Shown here in pieces: positions 1 to 8,870 of a DNA stretch of 64,000 bases (position 1 is the first letter of the stretch; every line of letters begins with the position of its first letter). The translations under genes were made by a program, and so were the position numbers. The stretch lies in NCBI RefSeq assembly GCF_042657065.1, contig NZ_JBHSNF010000003.1:124001-188000 (forward strand), read 5' to 3'. The stretch is from Rhodanobacter ginsengisoli. Lineage in GTDB: Bacteria; Pseudomonadota; Gammaproteobacteria; Xanthomonadales; Rhodanobacteraceae. The notes below the pieces were generated by a model, which ran no database searches, was not told where the DNA came from, and was given only the letters and a program-made list of their open reading frames with translations.

Positions 1-119
1 TTCGCGCCGGCACCGTTCGGCCGACCATCGCCGCGCGCTACCCGCTCAGCGAGGGCGCGCAGGCACATGCCTGGCTGGAGAGTCGCGCGGCCATCGGCAA
101 GGTCCTGCTGACGCTGTGA
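1..119 (+). CDS. C-terminal fragment of a zinc-type/quinone oxidoreductase
   Basis: Only the last 38 codons are in the window; the gene enters from the left and stops at 117-119. The tail reads YPLSEGAQAHAWLES and then GKVLLTL. This matches the C-terminal helix and last strand of medium-chain alcohol dehydrogenase/quinone oxidoreductases, where a YPL-x-(E/D)-A-x-x-AH motif is followed by GKIVL. Such enzymes use NADPH to reduce quinones or enones in the cytoplasm. The substrate cannot be told from this fragment. The next gene is convergent on the minus strand. Confidence 0.6.
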   Translation, partial: RAGTVRPTIAARYPLSEGAQAHAWLESRAAIGKVLLTL

Positions 120-142
120 GATCCGTCGCCGGCGGGCGGCAC

Positions 143-430
143 TCAGGCTTCGCCGGCGGGCTCGTCGTCGAAGCCGGTGTAGCCCTCGGGAAAGATCGGG
201 GTGCCGTCATCCTCCAGTCCGGACATCTCGGCCAGCGCCTTGGCGGCGGCGGCCTCGGCGATGTCCCGGGCGCGGAAGCTGCGGTTCTCGCAGATCGCGA
301 AGTACATCGGAAAACCGTGGCCGCGCGGAGTGATCGCCAGGTACGCGGTGTAGCGCGAGCCTTCCAGGGTGGCGCCGGAGCGGGCCAGGTAATTGTCGAA
401 CTCGCGCTCGGCCATGGGATATATCCGCAA
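143..430 (-). CDS. Small conserved-type hypothetical protein
   Basis: Encodes 95 residues with no motif I recognise. The start may instead be the in-frame ATG at 415 (MAEREFDNYL). The protein is acidic at its C-terminus, has no signal peptide or membrane segment, and contains a central strand-rich part (YTAYLAITPRGHGFPMYFAI) followed by an Ala-rich helix. It is therefore probably a small soluble cytoplasmic protein. It lies 45 bp downstream of the potassium channel gene on the same strand and may be co-transcribed with it. No function is proposed. Confidence 0.55.
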   Translation of the reverse strand: MRIYPMAEREFDNYLARSGATLEGSRYTAYLAITPRGHGFPMYFAICENRSFRARDIAEAAAAKALAEMSGLEDDGTPIFPEGYTGFDDEPAGEA

Positions 431-475
431 CAGTGGACGCCCAGTGTATCGCTTCGCGAACTCCGGATCGCCGCG

Positions 476-1369
476 TCATGCGTCCAGCGGCACCACGTCG
501 TGGAACACGCTGTAGTCGATGATGTTGACGCCGTTGCCATCGTCGTGGACGAGGTCGACGTAGCGGTGGTTCCAGCGCAGGTCGCCATGGCTCCAGCGCT
601 GGCGCGCCAGCATGGACTGCGAGGTCGTCTCGTCGATGCCCTCGAGACTCAGCAGGAAAGCCGTCTGGGTCGCTTCCATTGTTTCCGGCGTCTCGCCGTG
701 GAGCGGGCTGTCTTCATCGATGACATGCATCAGGTTCCACGTGAGCATGAAGATCGGATGACGATCGCGGACCAGCTTCAGGTCGTGGATCTTGATCAGC
801 CGGAAGCCCTCCGACGACACTTCCAGGCGCAGCAGATGCAGCTGCGCCGAGGCCTCGGCTATCACGTTGTGGCGGGTATTGGCCACACGCACCATCAGGG
901 TCTGCTGGCCGTTGATGGGACGCACGATCGGGTGGTCGGCGAAGATGATCTTGGCGCGCGGTCGCGAGAAGCGCGCGAAGATCAGCCCGGTGACCACGGC
1001 GATGCAGGCCATGCCGGTGAAGATCTCCACCGTGGCCACGACATGCGCATACATGGTGTGCGGATGCATGTCGCCGTAGCCGACCGTCGACAGCGTCTCC
1101 ACGCTGAAGAAGAACGCGCCGAGGAAACCCTGCGGAGCCTGGTTGGCGATCGACTGCGTGCCGAGCAGGTAGAGCGCGGCAAAGAGCGCATTGAGCAACA
1201 GGAAGACCGCCGCGGCCAGGCCGAAGAATACCGGCCAGCGGATGGTCAGTGCGCGATGGTAGATGTCGTCCCAGACGCGGCGTGACAGGCCCAGGCTGAC
1301 GAAGGGTCGTCCGCCGAGGCTGATCGTGCGGGGGCGATTCAGGAGCTGCAGTATCTGCCTGGGATTCAT
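476..1369 (-). CDS. Inward-rectifier type potassium channel (KirBac family)
   Basis: Encodes 297 residues from the ATG at 1369 (MNPRQILQLL); an ATG at 1405 would add 12 residues. There are two membrane helices (about 47-72 and 112-137) flanking a pore loop with the K+ selectivity filter TVGYGD at about 95-100. After these comes a long cytoplasmic beta-rich domain of about 150 residues that typically carries the gating interface. This layout is characteristic of KirBac channels, which conduct K+ as inner-membrane tetramers. The cytoplasmic domain keeps Kir-like features such as FSRPRAKIIFADHPIV after the second helix. No regulatory signal was identified. Confidence 0.9.
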   Translation of the reverse strand: MNPRQILQLLNRPRTISLGGRPFVSLGLSRRVWDDIYHRALTIRWPVFFGLAAAVFLLLNALFAALYLLGTQSIANQAPQGFLGAFFFSVETLSTVGYGDMHPHTMYAHVVATVEIFTGMACIAVVTGLIFARFSRPRAKIIFADHPIVRPINGQQTLMVRVANTRHNVIAEASAQLHLLRLEVSSEGFRLIKIHDLKLVRDRHPIFMLTWNLMHVIDEDSPLHGETPETMEATQTAFLLSLEGIDETTSQSMLARQRWSHGDLRWNHRYVDLVHDDGNGVNIIDYSVFHDVVPLDA

Positions 1370-1505
1370 CGCGGGAGCTTGACCGGGAAAAGGGATGCCG
1401 TGCATGGCGGGCCCGCACGGTCTGCATGGATTGTAGCCCGCGCGATGCGGGTATCAGCGCCGCCGATCTGTGGCAAGCTGGGCCGCTCCTGCCCGGTACG
1501 CCACC

Positions 1506-1694
1506 ATGCTCACGCCCGTCGACATCTCATGCCCTTACTGCGGTGAACCGCTCGAGATCCTGGTCGATGCCTCGGCCGGCGACCAGTACTACATCGAGGA
1601 CTGCCAGGTCTGCTGCCGGCCGATCCAGCTGGGCATCCGCATCGATGCGGACGGTGAGCCGCAGGTGAGCGCAAGCTCCGAGAACGATGCCTGA
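1506..1694 (+). CDS. CPXCG-motif cysteine-rich protein
   Basis: Encodes 62 residues from ATG 1506; an upstream in-frame ATG at 1470 is less likely because the extra residues look non-conserved. The protein holds CPYCG near the N-terminus and a second pair CQVCC about 27 residues later. This is the pattern of the small CPXCG family, presumed to bind one zinc ion. The middle (ILVDASAGDQYYIEDCQVCC) is typical of that family. Function is unknown. Its last codons overlap the start of the PIN-domain gene, so the two are probably translated together. Confidence 0.8.
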   Translation: MLTPVDISCPYCGEPLEILVDASAGDQYYIEDCQVCCRPIQLGIRIDADGEPQVSASSENDA

Positions 1695-2184
1695 GCACGG
1701 CCGTTCTGCGCGGGTGGCCGCGATGAGCGCCGGGCCGCCGCCGCGCATCGTGCTGGATACCAATGTGTGCCTGGATCTGTTCGTGTTCCGCGACCCGCTG
1801 TGTTCGCACCTGCTGACGGCGCTGGCGAGCGGCGCGGTGCAGGCGGTGACCCGTGACGACTGTCGCGACGAATGGCTGCGGGTGCTGCACTACCCGCAGC
1901 TGCCGATCGACGATCGCACGCGACCGGCGTTCGCGGCGGCCTTCGATGCGCTGATCGTGCATCTGCCGGCGACGGCGCTGGCCGTGCGCGAGGACGTGCA
2001 GTTGCCGCGCTGCGCCGATGCCGACGATCAGAAATTCATGGAGCTGGCACTGGCGGCAGGCGCCGGCTGGCTGCTCAGCAAGGACAAGGAGCTGCTTCGG
2101 CTGGACCGGCGCACGCGCGGCACGGGACTGTTCACGATCTGCCTGCCGCAAGCGTGGTCGATCGCCGCCGTCCGCGCTGGCTGA
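1687..2184 (+). CDS. PIN-domain putative ribonuclease (COG1569-like)
   Basis: Encodes 165 residues; the first ATG overlaps the end of the CPXCG gene, and a second ATG at 1723 (MSAGPPPRIVLDTN) is an equally good start. The motif RIVLDTNVCLDLF carries the first catalytic Asp of PIN nucleases, and DADDQKFMELALAAGAGWLLSKDKELL carries the later acidic residues. PIN_3 proteins are annotated as putative toxins, but no small antitoxin gene is adjacent. The upstream CPXCG protein does not look like one. A non-toxin RNase role is therefore possible. Confidence 0.8.
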   Translation: MPEHGRSARVAAMSAGPPPRIVLDTNVCLDLFVFRDPLCSHLLTALASGAVQAVTRDDCRDEWLRVLHYPQLPIDDRTRPAFAAAFDALIVHLPATALAVREDVQLPRCADADDQKFMELALAAGAGWLLSKDKELLRLDRRTRGTGLFTICLPQAWSIAAVRAG

Positions 2185-2220
2185 GCGGGACAACGCCAGT
2201 GTTCCGCCTCGGCGTGGCCG

Positions 2221-2862
2221 CTATTCGCCCGCCTCGACGATCGCGATGCCCTGCGCCAGCAAGCGGGCACGGGTAGCCACGTCCGTGTCCGGTGTCACCG
2301 GGCGGCACAGGTCCCACAGCACACTGGCGCGCAAGCCGAGCTCGCGCGCGTCCTGCGCCGTCCACAGCACGCAGACGTCGCGGGCGAGGCCGCAGACGAA
2401 CACCTCGGTCACGCCGCGCTCGCGCAGCCAGCCGCCCAGTCCGGTCCGGGGCCGCGCGCCGTCCGGACCGTGGTTTTCGCGAAAACCGCTGTAGGAGTCG
2501 ATCGCCGGATCGCTGCCCTTGCGGATCACCGCATCCAGCGCCGACCAGTCGATGGCCGGATGCAGCTCGGCCCCGGGCGTGCCCTGCACACAATGATCCG
2601 GCCAAAGCGTCTGCGGCTGGCCGTACAACGCGATCTGTTCGAACGGGGCCCGGCCCGGATGCGAGCTGGCGAACGAGATGTGTCCGCGCGGATGCCAGTC
2701 CCGGGTCGCGACGACGTGTCGAAAACGGCGCTGGCGCAACAGCTGGTCGATGCCCGTCACGATCGCGTCCCCCTGGTGACAGGCCAGTGCGCCGCCGGGC
2801 ATGAAGTCCGGTTGCACGTCGACCAGGATCAGCGCGGCATCGGGGGAGAAAGGCTGGCTCAT
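2221..2862 (-). CDS. pncA: Nicotinamidase
   Basis: Encodes 213 residues, the usual length. It hydrolyses nicotinamide to nicotinate in cytoplasmic NAD+ salvage. The catalytic triad of the isochorismatase-like fold is visible as Asp15 (LVDVQPDF), Lys115 (VIRKGSD) and Cys164 (LARDVC). The metal ligands Asp55 and His57 (RDWHP) and His90 (WPDHCVQG) are also present, very close to E. coli PncA numbering. It is a single gene convergent with the PIN gene and divergent from the membrane protein gene at 2970. Confidence 0.93.
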   Translation of the reverse strand: MSQPFSPDAALILVDVQPDFMPGGALACHQGDAIVTGIDQLLRQRRFRHVVATRDWHPRGHISFASSHPGRAPFEQIALYGQPQTLWPDHCVQGTPGAELHPAIDWSALDAVIRKGSDPAIDSYSGFRENHGPDGARPRTGLGGWLRERGVTEVFVCGLARDVCVLWTAQDARELGLRASVLWDLCRPVTPDTDVATRARLLAQGIAIVEAGE

Positions 2863-2969
2863 GGCAGAGGATGGATCGCGGGGATGATCGGCTGAAGTCT
2901 AGCGCGACCCGCCGGGGTACCGATGGCACATAATGCTGGCAGCGGTGATCACCGAAGCAGGGGCGGGCG

Positions 2970-3353
2970 ATGCAATACGACCAGTCGTGGATGGGCAAGG
3001 GCATCGTCGGCGGGGTCGAGGCCGGCCTGGTCTCCGTCGTGGTGGCGTTGCTGCTGTTCCTGCTGTTCCACTGGCTGGGGCGACGCAACGGCTGGAGCTA
3101 CGGCCCGCAGATCGGCTGGTCGTTCCTGCTGGCGACCGTGCTGACCGCTGGCGGCGACCTGTGGGACATGTTCTATTTCAACTACGCGCATCTGCAGTCG
3201 CTGCCCCTGCTGCGGGCCGAGCTGGCGCTGGTGCACGATCCGGAAAACCTGGGCGTGCGCGTGCTGTGCGAGTTGCTGGGGGTGGCGCTGGGAATCTATG
3301 TCGGCTGGATGCTGAGTCGCGGCCGCCGGAACCCCGGCGAAGGGCACCGGTAG
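2970..3353 (+). CDS. Small three-helix membrane protein of unknown function
   Basis: Encodes 127 residues. Hydrophobic segments at about 12-36 (VEAGLVSVVVALLLFLLFHW), 47-62 and 96-114 suggest three membrane helices. The last is followed by a short basic C-terminal tail (SRGRRNPGEGHR), probably cytoplasmic. The loop WDMFYFNYAHLQSLPLLRAE between helices 2 and 3 is aromatic. I do not recognise the family. The start is the ATG at 2970, preceded by a purine-rich stretch (aggggcggg). Confidence 0.6.
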   Translation: MQYDQSWMGKGIVGGVEAGLVSVVVALLLFLLFHWLGRRNGWSYGPQIGWSFLLATVLTAGGDLWDMFYFNYAHLQSLPLLRAELALVHDPENLGVRVLCELLGVALGIYVGWMLSRGRRNPGEGHR

Positions 3354-3405
3354 CTGCAGTCGCGCAAACCCGGCCGATGACGTGCCACCGGCGGACGGGG
3401 TGGCG

Positions 3406-4200
3406 TCAATGCGCGCCCTGTGGCTTGCCGAGTCGGTGCGCGAACATCCATGGCCACAGCTCCGTGGTCGCGTAGGCCATCGGCCAGGCGCCGTGACCGA
3501 CGCCCGGAAATTCGGTGTAGCGGACGTCGTCGCCGCGGGCCTGCAGGGCAGCATGCATGCGGTGCGATTCCTGCGGCGGCACCACGTCGTCGATGGCGCC
3601 GTTGAATATCCACACCGGCAGGCGGCCGATGTGCGCGGCGACCCAGGCATAAGGATCGCCGGCATCGGCGGGGATCCCTTCCACGAACAGCGAGTCGTCG
3701 TCGTTGGGATGACGGATACCGCCGCAGATGATCGCGGCCGCGGCAAACCTGCCGGGGTGGTCCAGCGCGATCTGCCAGGCGCCGTAGCCGCCCATCGACA
3801 GGCCGGTGAGGTACAGCCGCCGGCGGTCGCCGTGCCAGGCATCGATGCTGCGATCCAGCACCAGCAGCGCCATCTGCTCGATCTCGCCGTTCCACGCGGT
3901 GCCGTCCGGGGCCTGTGGTATCACCACCACGGCCGGGAAGTCCTTGCCGTGTTGCTCGAGCCACGGCGGCAGGCCCTGGCTGAGCTGGGCCTGGTTGTCG
4001 CTGCCGCGCTCGCCGCTGCCGTGCAGGAACAGCACCACCGGCCAACGGCGTCTGGCCGTCCAGCCGTCCGGCACGAAGACCTGGTAGCGATAGGTCACTC
4101 CGTGCAGTTCCAGCGAGCGTCGCACGAAGTGGTTGGACTCGCCGGCATGGCCGGCGAGGCTGATGGTCATCAGGGCGAGCAGGAATACGAGCTGGCGCAT
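3406..4200 (-). CDS. Secreted alpha/beta-hydrolase (esterase/PHB-depolymerase-like)
   Basis: Encodes 264 residues from ATG 4200. The start is chosen because MRQLVFLLALMTISLAGHAG is a clean signal peptide; an ATG at 4233 would add a basic leader. The nucleophile elbow GLSMGGYG places Ser135. An oxyanion-type motif FLHGSGERG lies at about 59-67, and a likely acid (GAIDDVVPP) and His (GVGHGAWP) follow near the C-terminus. The FLHGSGERGSDN motif is typical of dienelactone/feruloyl-esterase-like secreted hydrolases. It is probably periplasmic or exported; the substrate is unknown. It lies downstream of cls on the same strand. Confidence 0.8.
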   Translation of the reverse strand: MRQLVFLLALMTISLAGHAGESNHFVRRSLELHGVTYRYQVFVPDGWTARRRWPVVLFLHGSGERGSDNQAQLSQGLPPWLEQHGKDFPAVVVIPQAPDGTAWNGEIEQMALLVLDRSIDAWHGDRRRLYLTGLSMGGYGAWQIALDHPGRFAAAAIICGGIRHPNDDDSLFVEGIPADAGDPYAWVAAHIGRLPVWIFNGAIDDVVPPQESHRMHAALQARGDDVRYTEFPGVGHGAWPMAYATTELWPWMFAHRLGKPQGAH

Positions 4201-4279
4201 GTCGGCACGATCGGGGCGGGTCTTGCAGTTCATGATGCCCGCGCGCGGCCGGCAAGCTGCAGTGCAACACGCCGGCCTC

Positions 4280-5671
4280 CTATAGCAGGGGATCGAACAG
4301 CCGCGCCACGTGCATCGCCACCCGCCGCAGGTAGGGTGCGTCGCGGTATTCCGCTTCGGTGACGGCCAGCGACCGGGAAAAATCCTCGCCCAGCATGGTC
4401 TCCACCGCGCCGGCAAAGGCCGTGTCGACGACCAGGGCGGTGACCTCGAAATTCAGCCGGAACGAGCGGCTGTCCAGGTTCATGCTGCCGATCGCCGCGC
4501 TGTCGCGGTCGATCAGCAGGGCCTTCTGGTGCAGGAAGCCGGGCTGGTAGCGGAACACGCGGATGCCGGCGCGCACGGCATGATGGGCATGCAGGGTGGA
4601 GGCGAGAAACACGGTACGGTGATCCGGGCGCGCGGGAATCAGCACGCGCACGTCGACCCCGCGCAGCACGGCCAGTTGCAGGGCCGAGCGCACCGCGTTG
4701 TCGGGGACGAAATACGGCGTGCTCAGCCATACGCGCTCGCGTGCCGCGTGGATCGCGGCGGTGAAGAACAGCGAGCCGGTCTCCAGCGGGTCGGCCGGTC
4801 CGCTGGCGACCACCAGGGCACTGGCATCGCCGTCGGCTGGCGAGGGCAGCAAGGGTGGCAACTCGCCGGTGATCCAGCGCCAGTCGTCGGCAAACAACTG
4901 CTGCAGATCGGCCACTGCCGGGCCGCGCAATTCCAGTTGGGTATCGCGCCACGGTGCCAGCGGCGGTTTCAGGCCCAGGTATTCGTCGCCCACGTTGAGT
5001 CCGCCGATGAAGGCGCGCTTGCCGTCGACCACCACGATCTTGCGATGATTGCGGAAATTCAGCTGGAAGCGATTGCGCCAGCGATGGGTGGCGAACCGGT
5101 GGATGGCCACGCCGCCGGCGCGCAGCGTGTCGATGTAGTGCTGCGGCAGCGCATGGCTGCCGACACCGTCGAACAGCACGCAGACGCGTACCCCGGCGGC
5201 CGCGCGCTGCAGCAGCACCTGTTGCAGGCGGCGCCCCAGCACGTCGTCGTGGATGATGAAGAACTGCACCAGCAGGCAATGCTCGGCCGCCGCCATCGCC
5301 GCCAGCATGACCCGGAACGCCGCCTCGCCATCGATCAGCAGGCGCAGTCGGTGACCGCTGCGAAACGGCCGGCCCTGCAGTGCGCCGATCGCACTGAAGC
5401 GGGCGCAGGCCGGGGCGATCGGCGCCGCGCCCGGTGATACCTCCGGCTGGGCCCGGGGTGGAGCCACCGCGTGCCCGGGGTGATAGCCGAGAAAACGGCT
5501 GGAGCCCAGGTACAGGTACGGCAGCAAGGTCACGTAGGGCAGCAGCAGCAAGCCGAGCGCCCAGCCGATCGCCCCCTGTGGCGTGCGTGTATGGGTGACC
5601 GCATGCATGGCGGCGAACATGCCGAGCAGATGCAGCAGGGCGATGCCGGCGGTGAGCACGCTGGTGTTCAT
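4280..5671 (-). CDS. cls: Cardiolipin synthase (PLD family)
   Basis: Encodes 463 residues. The N-terminus has two hydrophobic helices (about 4-24 and 34-56), followed by two phospholipase D HKD motifs. These are NHRKIVVVDGKRAFIGGLN near residue 208 and HQKALLIDRDSAAIGSMN near 383. This is the architecture of bacterial cardiolipin synthases, which condense phosphatidylglycerol molecules at the inner membrane. It starts 13 bp after the stop of the FAD-binding protein gene and is probably in an operon with it. The exact Cls subtype is uncertain. Confidence 0.9.
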   Translation of the reverse strand: MNTSVLTAGIALLHLLGMFAAMHAVTHTRTPQGAIGWALGLLLLPYVTLLPYLYLGSSRFLGYHPGHAVAPPRAQPEVSPGAAPIAPACARFSAIGALQGRPFRSGHRLRLLIDGEAAFRVMLAAMAAAEHCLLVQFFIIHDDVLGRRLQQVLLQRAAAGVRVCVLFDGVGSHALPQHYIDTLRAGGVAIHRFATHRWRNRFQLNFRNHRKIVVVDGKRAFIGGLNVGDEYLGLKPPLAPWRDTQLELRGPAVADLQQLFADDWRWITGELPPLLPSPADGDASALVVASGPADPLETGSLFFTAAIHAARERVWLSTPYFVPDNAVRSALQLAVLRGVDVRVLIPARPDHRTVFLASTLHAHHAVRAGIRVFRYQPGFLHQKALLIDRDSAAIGSMNLDSRSFRLNFEVTALVVDTAFAGAVETMLGEDFSRSLAVTEAEYRDAPYLRRVAMHVARLFDPLL

Positions 5672-5684
5672 CGCGGCCGGAAGC

Positions 5685-7049
5685 TCAATCGCTCAGCATC
5701 CGATCAGCCAGCTGGCGAGCGTGGCGGCGAATCTCGGGTATCGCGGTGGACTCCCACAGGGTGCCGCGCAACAGGCTGCCGATCGCGAACAGGTGCGGCC
5801 AGTGCCCGCCGTCATGTTGCAGGCGACCGTCCGGGCTGGCCAGCACGCCCAGGCCGAGCGGGTCCGGCGCGATGTGCGCGTTGGTGAGCAGTTGGCGCAC
5901 CAGTCGATGGCTGGTGCGTTGCACGTCGGTATCCAGCCCCACCGTCTGGATCACCAGATCCGCATTCAGCACCTCGCGGGTGCCCGCATGGCTGAGACTC
6001 AGCTGCAGCGCGTCGCCGGCGACATCCACGGCTTGCACGCGTCCGCGTCGCCGCTGCAGCCGGCCGTCCCGCTCCAGGGTGGCGATGGCCTCGCCGACTT
6101 GCGGTGGCATGCGATGGCGTGCGCGTTGCCACGCCCAGTTCGCATGGCGCAGGAAGCGCCCGCGTTGTTCCAGCGACAGCTCCCGCCACAGGCCGGGCGA
6201 ATGTGGTCGCAGGCTGTCGATGATGGTGCGCCAGTCGCCGCCTTGCGCGATCGCCTCGCGCAGCAACTGCAGCCAGTGGCGCACGTCCGGTGCGTCACGC
6301 ATGGATTCGATCAGCTCGGCGCTGTCGTCGTCGGGTGCGCCGGCGGCGCGCAGATGCGCCTCGGGCAGCAGGCCGTGGCGCGAGACGGCGATGAACTCGG
6401 CCTGCGGCCATTGCGCGGAAAGGTCCAGCAGTACGTCGACCGCGGTCAGGCCCAGTCCGATCAGCACCACCTTGCGCGGCGCAGGCTGGATCTGCCCGGC
6501 GCGTTCCAGCAGGCGCCAGGGATCCACCGCATAGCGGGTGCTGGCCAGCGCGGCCTCGCTGACGCCCGCCAGCGGGCGCGGCGGCAGTGCGCCCAGCGCC
6601 AGCACTGCCGCATCCGCCTGGTGGCTTTCCTCGCCGTGAATCACGGTGACGCCGCCGTGCTCGGGGACCACGGCATCGACGGCGAACGGGATGACGTGCA
6701 CGTCATGGCCATGCACCTTGCCCAGTTGCAGCGTGCGCGTGACTTCCGCCTCGAGATAATCGCCGTAACGGCTGCGCGGCAGGAAATCGGTGCCGGCGAT
6801 CGCGGGATCGTCGCGCTGCACGAACTCCAGGAAGCCGCGTGGCCTGCCACCGAACAGGCTCATCGAGGCCGCCCGCACGTTCAGCAGATGGCGCGCCGAG
6901 GGGGTGCTGTAGGCCACCCCGCGGGGCGGCGTCCCACCGCCGGTATACCAGTCCAGGTGCAGCGATTGCGGCGGCTGGCGCTCGAGCAGCTCGCCGAGCA
7001 GGGTGGCGGCGGCGGCACCGCCGCCGATGATGGCGACCCGTCGAAACAT
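5685..7049 (-). CDS. FAD/NAD(P)-binding protein (COG4529-like)
   Basis: Encodes 454 residues. The N-terminal Rossmann motif RVAIIGGGAAAATLLGEL binds a dinucleotide, and a second glycine-rich strand VVLIGLGLTAVDVLLDL lies at about 191-207. A GVAYSTPS segment follows the first fold, as in this FAD/NAD(P) family of uncharacterised oxidoreductases. The substrate is unknown. The gene sits between a cysteine-dioxygenase-like gene (31 bp upstream) and cls. A role in sulfur amino-acid or lipid chemistry is only suggested by these neighbours. Confidence 0.75.
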   Translation of the reverse strand: MFRRVAIIGGGAAAATLLGELLERQPPQSLHLDWYTGGGTPPRGVAYSTPSARHLLNVRAASMSLFGGRPRGFLEFVQRDDPAIAGTDFLPRSRYGDYLEAEVTRTLQLGKVHGHDVHVIPFAVDAVVPEHGGVTVIHGEESHQADAAVLALGALPPRPLAGVSEAALASTRYAVDPWRLLERAGQIQPAPRKVVLIGLGLTAVDVLLDLSAQWPQAEFIAVSRHGLLPEAHLRAAGAPDDDSAELIESMRDAPDVRHWLQLLREAIAQGGDWRTIIDSLRPHSPGLWRELSLEQRGRFLRHANWAWQRARHRMPPQVGEAIATLERDGRLQRRRGRVQAVDVAGDALQLSLSHAGTREVLNADLVIQTVGLDTDVQRTSHRLVRQLLTNAHIAPDPLGLGVLASPDGRLQHDGGHWPHLFAIGSLLRGTLWESTAIPEIRRHARQLADRMLSD

Positions 7050-7080
7050 GGAAGGCCCTGTGCGGATGGTGGGGTGGCTG

Positions 7081-7659
7081 TCAGTACGTCAGGCGGCCGG
7101 CAACGGCGCTGCGTCGCGGCCTCGCCATCCACGGTCCGGCCGGTGCGACCTGCTCGTAGGCGAAGTACTCCGCCAGCTCGCCGCCGTAGACGTGCAGGGT
7201 CAGGGCAGTCGCCTGCTTCGACAGGTTGCGGCAGCGGTGCACGTGATTCTGCTCGCCCTCGAACCAGGTGCCATCGCCCGGGCCCAGCCAGTCGCGGCCG
7301 TGCATGCGCAGGTCGCCGGATATCGGGTCCCGGGCAAAGGATTCCACTTCCAGCGCGCCGACCAGGGTCATTTCCAGACCCCACAGCCCGGCGTGGTCAT
7401 GCACCGGGGTGCGGTGGCTCGCCGGCCATGCCATCACCAGCACATTGATCGCCGGCTTGCTGCGCTCGGCCAGCAACCAGCGCCGCAGACCCTGTTGGGG
7501 GCCGCTGAGCCGTGCCAGTCCGGTCGCCAGTGCGGAGGCGTCCCGGTGCACCACGCGACCCAGTTCAAGCGCCATCGAGGCGAGGTCGGGCTGCCCGGCG
7601 GTGCCGTGTTCGAGCGCGATCGCGCGCAAGGTCTTCAGGGGGTGCGAATGCTTGCCCAT
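7081..7659 (-). CDS. Cysteine dioxygenase-like cupin
   Basis: Encodes 192 residues. The motif TPVHDHAGLWGLEMTLVG supplies His87 and His89, and NHVHRCRN supplies a third His at 139 or 141. This matches the Fe-binding pattern of thiol dioxygenases (His86, His88 and His140 in cysteine dioxygenase). Such cupins oxidise cysteine or 3-mercaptopropionate to a sulfinate in the cytoplasm. Substrate preference cannot be read from the sequence. It is the first gene of a probable operon with the FAD protein and cls. Confidence 0.82.
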   Translation of the reverse strand: MGKHSHPLKTLRAIALEHGTAGQPDLASMALELGRVVHRDASALATGLARLSGPQQGLRRWLLAERSKPAINVLVMAWPASHRTPVHDHAGLWGLEMTLVGALEVESFARDPISGDLRMHGRDWLGPGDGTWFEGEQNHVHRCRNLSKQATALTLHVYGGELAEYFAYEQVAPAGPWMARPRRSAVAGRLTY

Positions 7660-7821
7660 GGATGAAACCCCGCGGGGTGAATGAATCCCAGTGGAGCATG
7701 CATATCGTTAAAGCGGCGTAAGCCGAAGGCAGGCCCCGGCTCCGTGCGCAGCGCCTCGGCGGGATACCCGCCGCCATGCCCGATCAGCAACCGCCGATCG
7801 GGCATGGCGCCCGGCGGAGGG

Positions 7822-8490
7822 TCATCCGCGCAGGTCGAAATTCACCGGGACCCTGGCCCATGCGCGGACCGCCTGCCCACGCACCATCGCCGGCTGGAAA
7901 CGCCATCCCGCCAGTACCTGTTGCCGTGCGCTGCGGTCGAGCAGTGCATACCCGCTGCCGCGTTCCACGATGACCTGCAGCGGTTTGCCGGTTTCGTCCA
8001 CCAGTACCCGCAGCAGCACCGTGCCGTGCATGCGCTCGCGCAGCGCCTGGACCGGAAATTGCAGTGGGGCCAGGCGATAGGCGAGGCTGGCCTCGACCGG
8101 CGCGCCCACCGTCGCGGGGTCGGTCATGGCGTCAGCGGGCGGCAGGCTCGGGGCGCTGATCGGTGGTGCGGCTATCCGGCCATCCGTGACGGGCACGACC
8201 GCCGGCGGACTGCTCGGCAGCGGCCGCGGATGAGCCTGTGGCGGGGTGGCCGGATGGGGCAGCGGCAGCAGTTCCACCGGCGGTGGAACGTCCGGCACGG
8301 CGGGTGGTTCGATCAGACGGACCACCGGCACCGGGACGAGCCGGTGGGTCACCGTCAGCCGCGTGGGGCTGAGCGGTCGTGTCGCGATGAGGATGACGGT
8401 GAGGTTGAGTGCAATCGCGGCGCTCATGGACGCGATGCGTGCAAGGTCGGGCCGGGTACGATGAGCGACGATCAGGCTTGCGGACGACAT
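7822..8490 (-). CDS. TonB-family energy transducer protein
   Basis: Encodes 222 residues. A hydrophobic anchor lies at about 20-40, followed by a proline-rich spacer (about 55-115) that would span the periplasm. The C-terminal TonB-type domain is about 140-222 (LQFPVQALRERMHGTVLLRV, then ALLDRSARQQVLAGWRF). TonB proteins pass proton-motive force to outer-membrane receptors. No exbB/exbD or receptor gene is adjacent, so this is probably an accessory TonB paralogue. An ATG at 8427 (MSAAIALNL) is an alternative start. Confidence 0.85.
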   Translation of the reverse strand: MSSASLIVAHRTRPDLARIASMSAAIALNLTVILIATRPLSPTRLTVTHRLVPVPVVRLIEPPAVPDVPPPVELLPLPHPATPPQAHPRPLPSSPPAVVPVTDGRIAAPPISAPSLPPADAMTDPATVGAPVEASLAYRLAPLQFPVQALRERMHGTVLLRVLVDETGKPLQVIVERGSGYALLDRSARQQVLAGWRFQPAMVRGQAVRAWARVPVNFDLRG

Positions 8491-8870
8491 GGCGACCTCC
8501 TGACATCAGTGGGGATGTTGCGGCGGTCACGCTGCCTGGGCAGGGGGATCGTGTCGCCGCGACTGCAGCGTATGCCTGTTCGACGGGATCGCGCAAGCAG
8601 ACGGCTGGATGGCCATATCTCCCGCGCCGAAGCGCGTGCCGGTGCCGAGCGATCGACCCGGGCGCAGGTGCTGGTCATGGCAATGTCTCGCTGGCGCCCG
8701 ATGCCAAAGGCACCGGCTGGAATCCCCGGATGGCCTTCAGTGCCTTCATCATCGAATAGTGTGCGGCAGTGTGCGCACGCGGGCATGTCTTGCAGTAGGC
8801 AAGCACGGGCCCGCCCGCTAAGGTAGGTCGAGGCGCAGCCAGCCGTCTTTCGTCCCGCCAGGAGTCCACC
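8491..8870. other. 380-bp intergenic region between divergent genes
   Basis: This stretch separates the TonB-like gene (minus strand) from the hemolysin III gene (plus strand). It should contain both promoters. I see no convincing gene, no tRNA and no strong inverted repeat. A 65-codon minus-strand frame ending near 8675 has no recognisable features. Confidence 0.4.

Noticed and set aside
1687..2184. PIN gene with the CPXCG gene as a toxin-antitoxin pair
   Set aside because: The upstream protein is a zinc-binding CPXCG type, not a known antitoxin fold, despite the overlapping ends.
2933..2950. Sigma-54-like sequence ATGGCACATAATGCTGG upstream of the gene at 2970
   Set aside because: The -12 half does not match TTGC at the correct spacing (TGC after 4 bases), and no activator gene is near.
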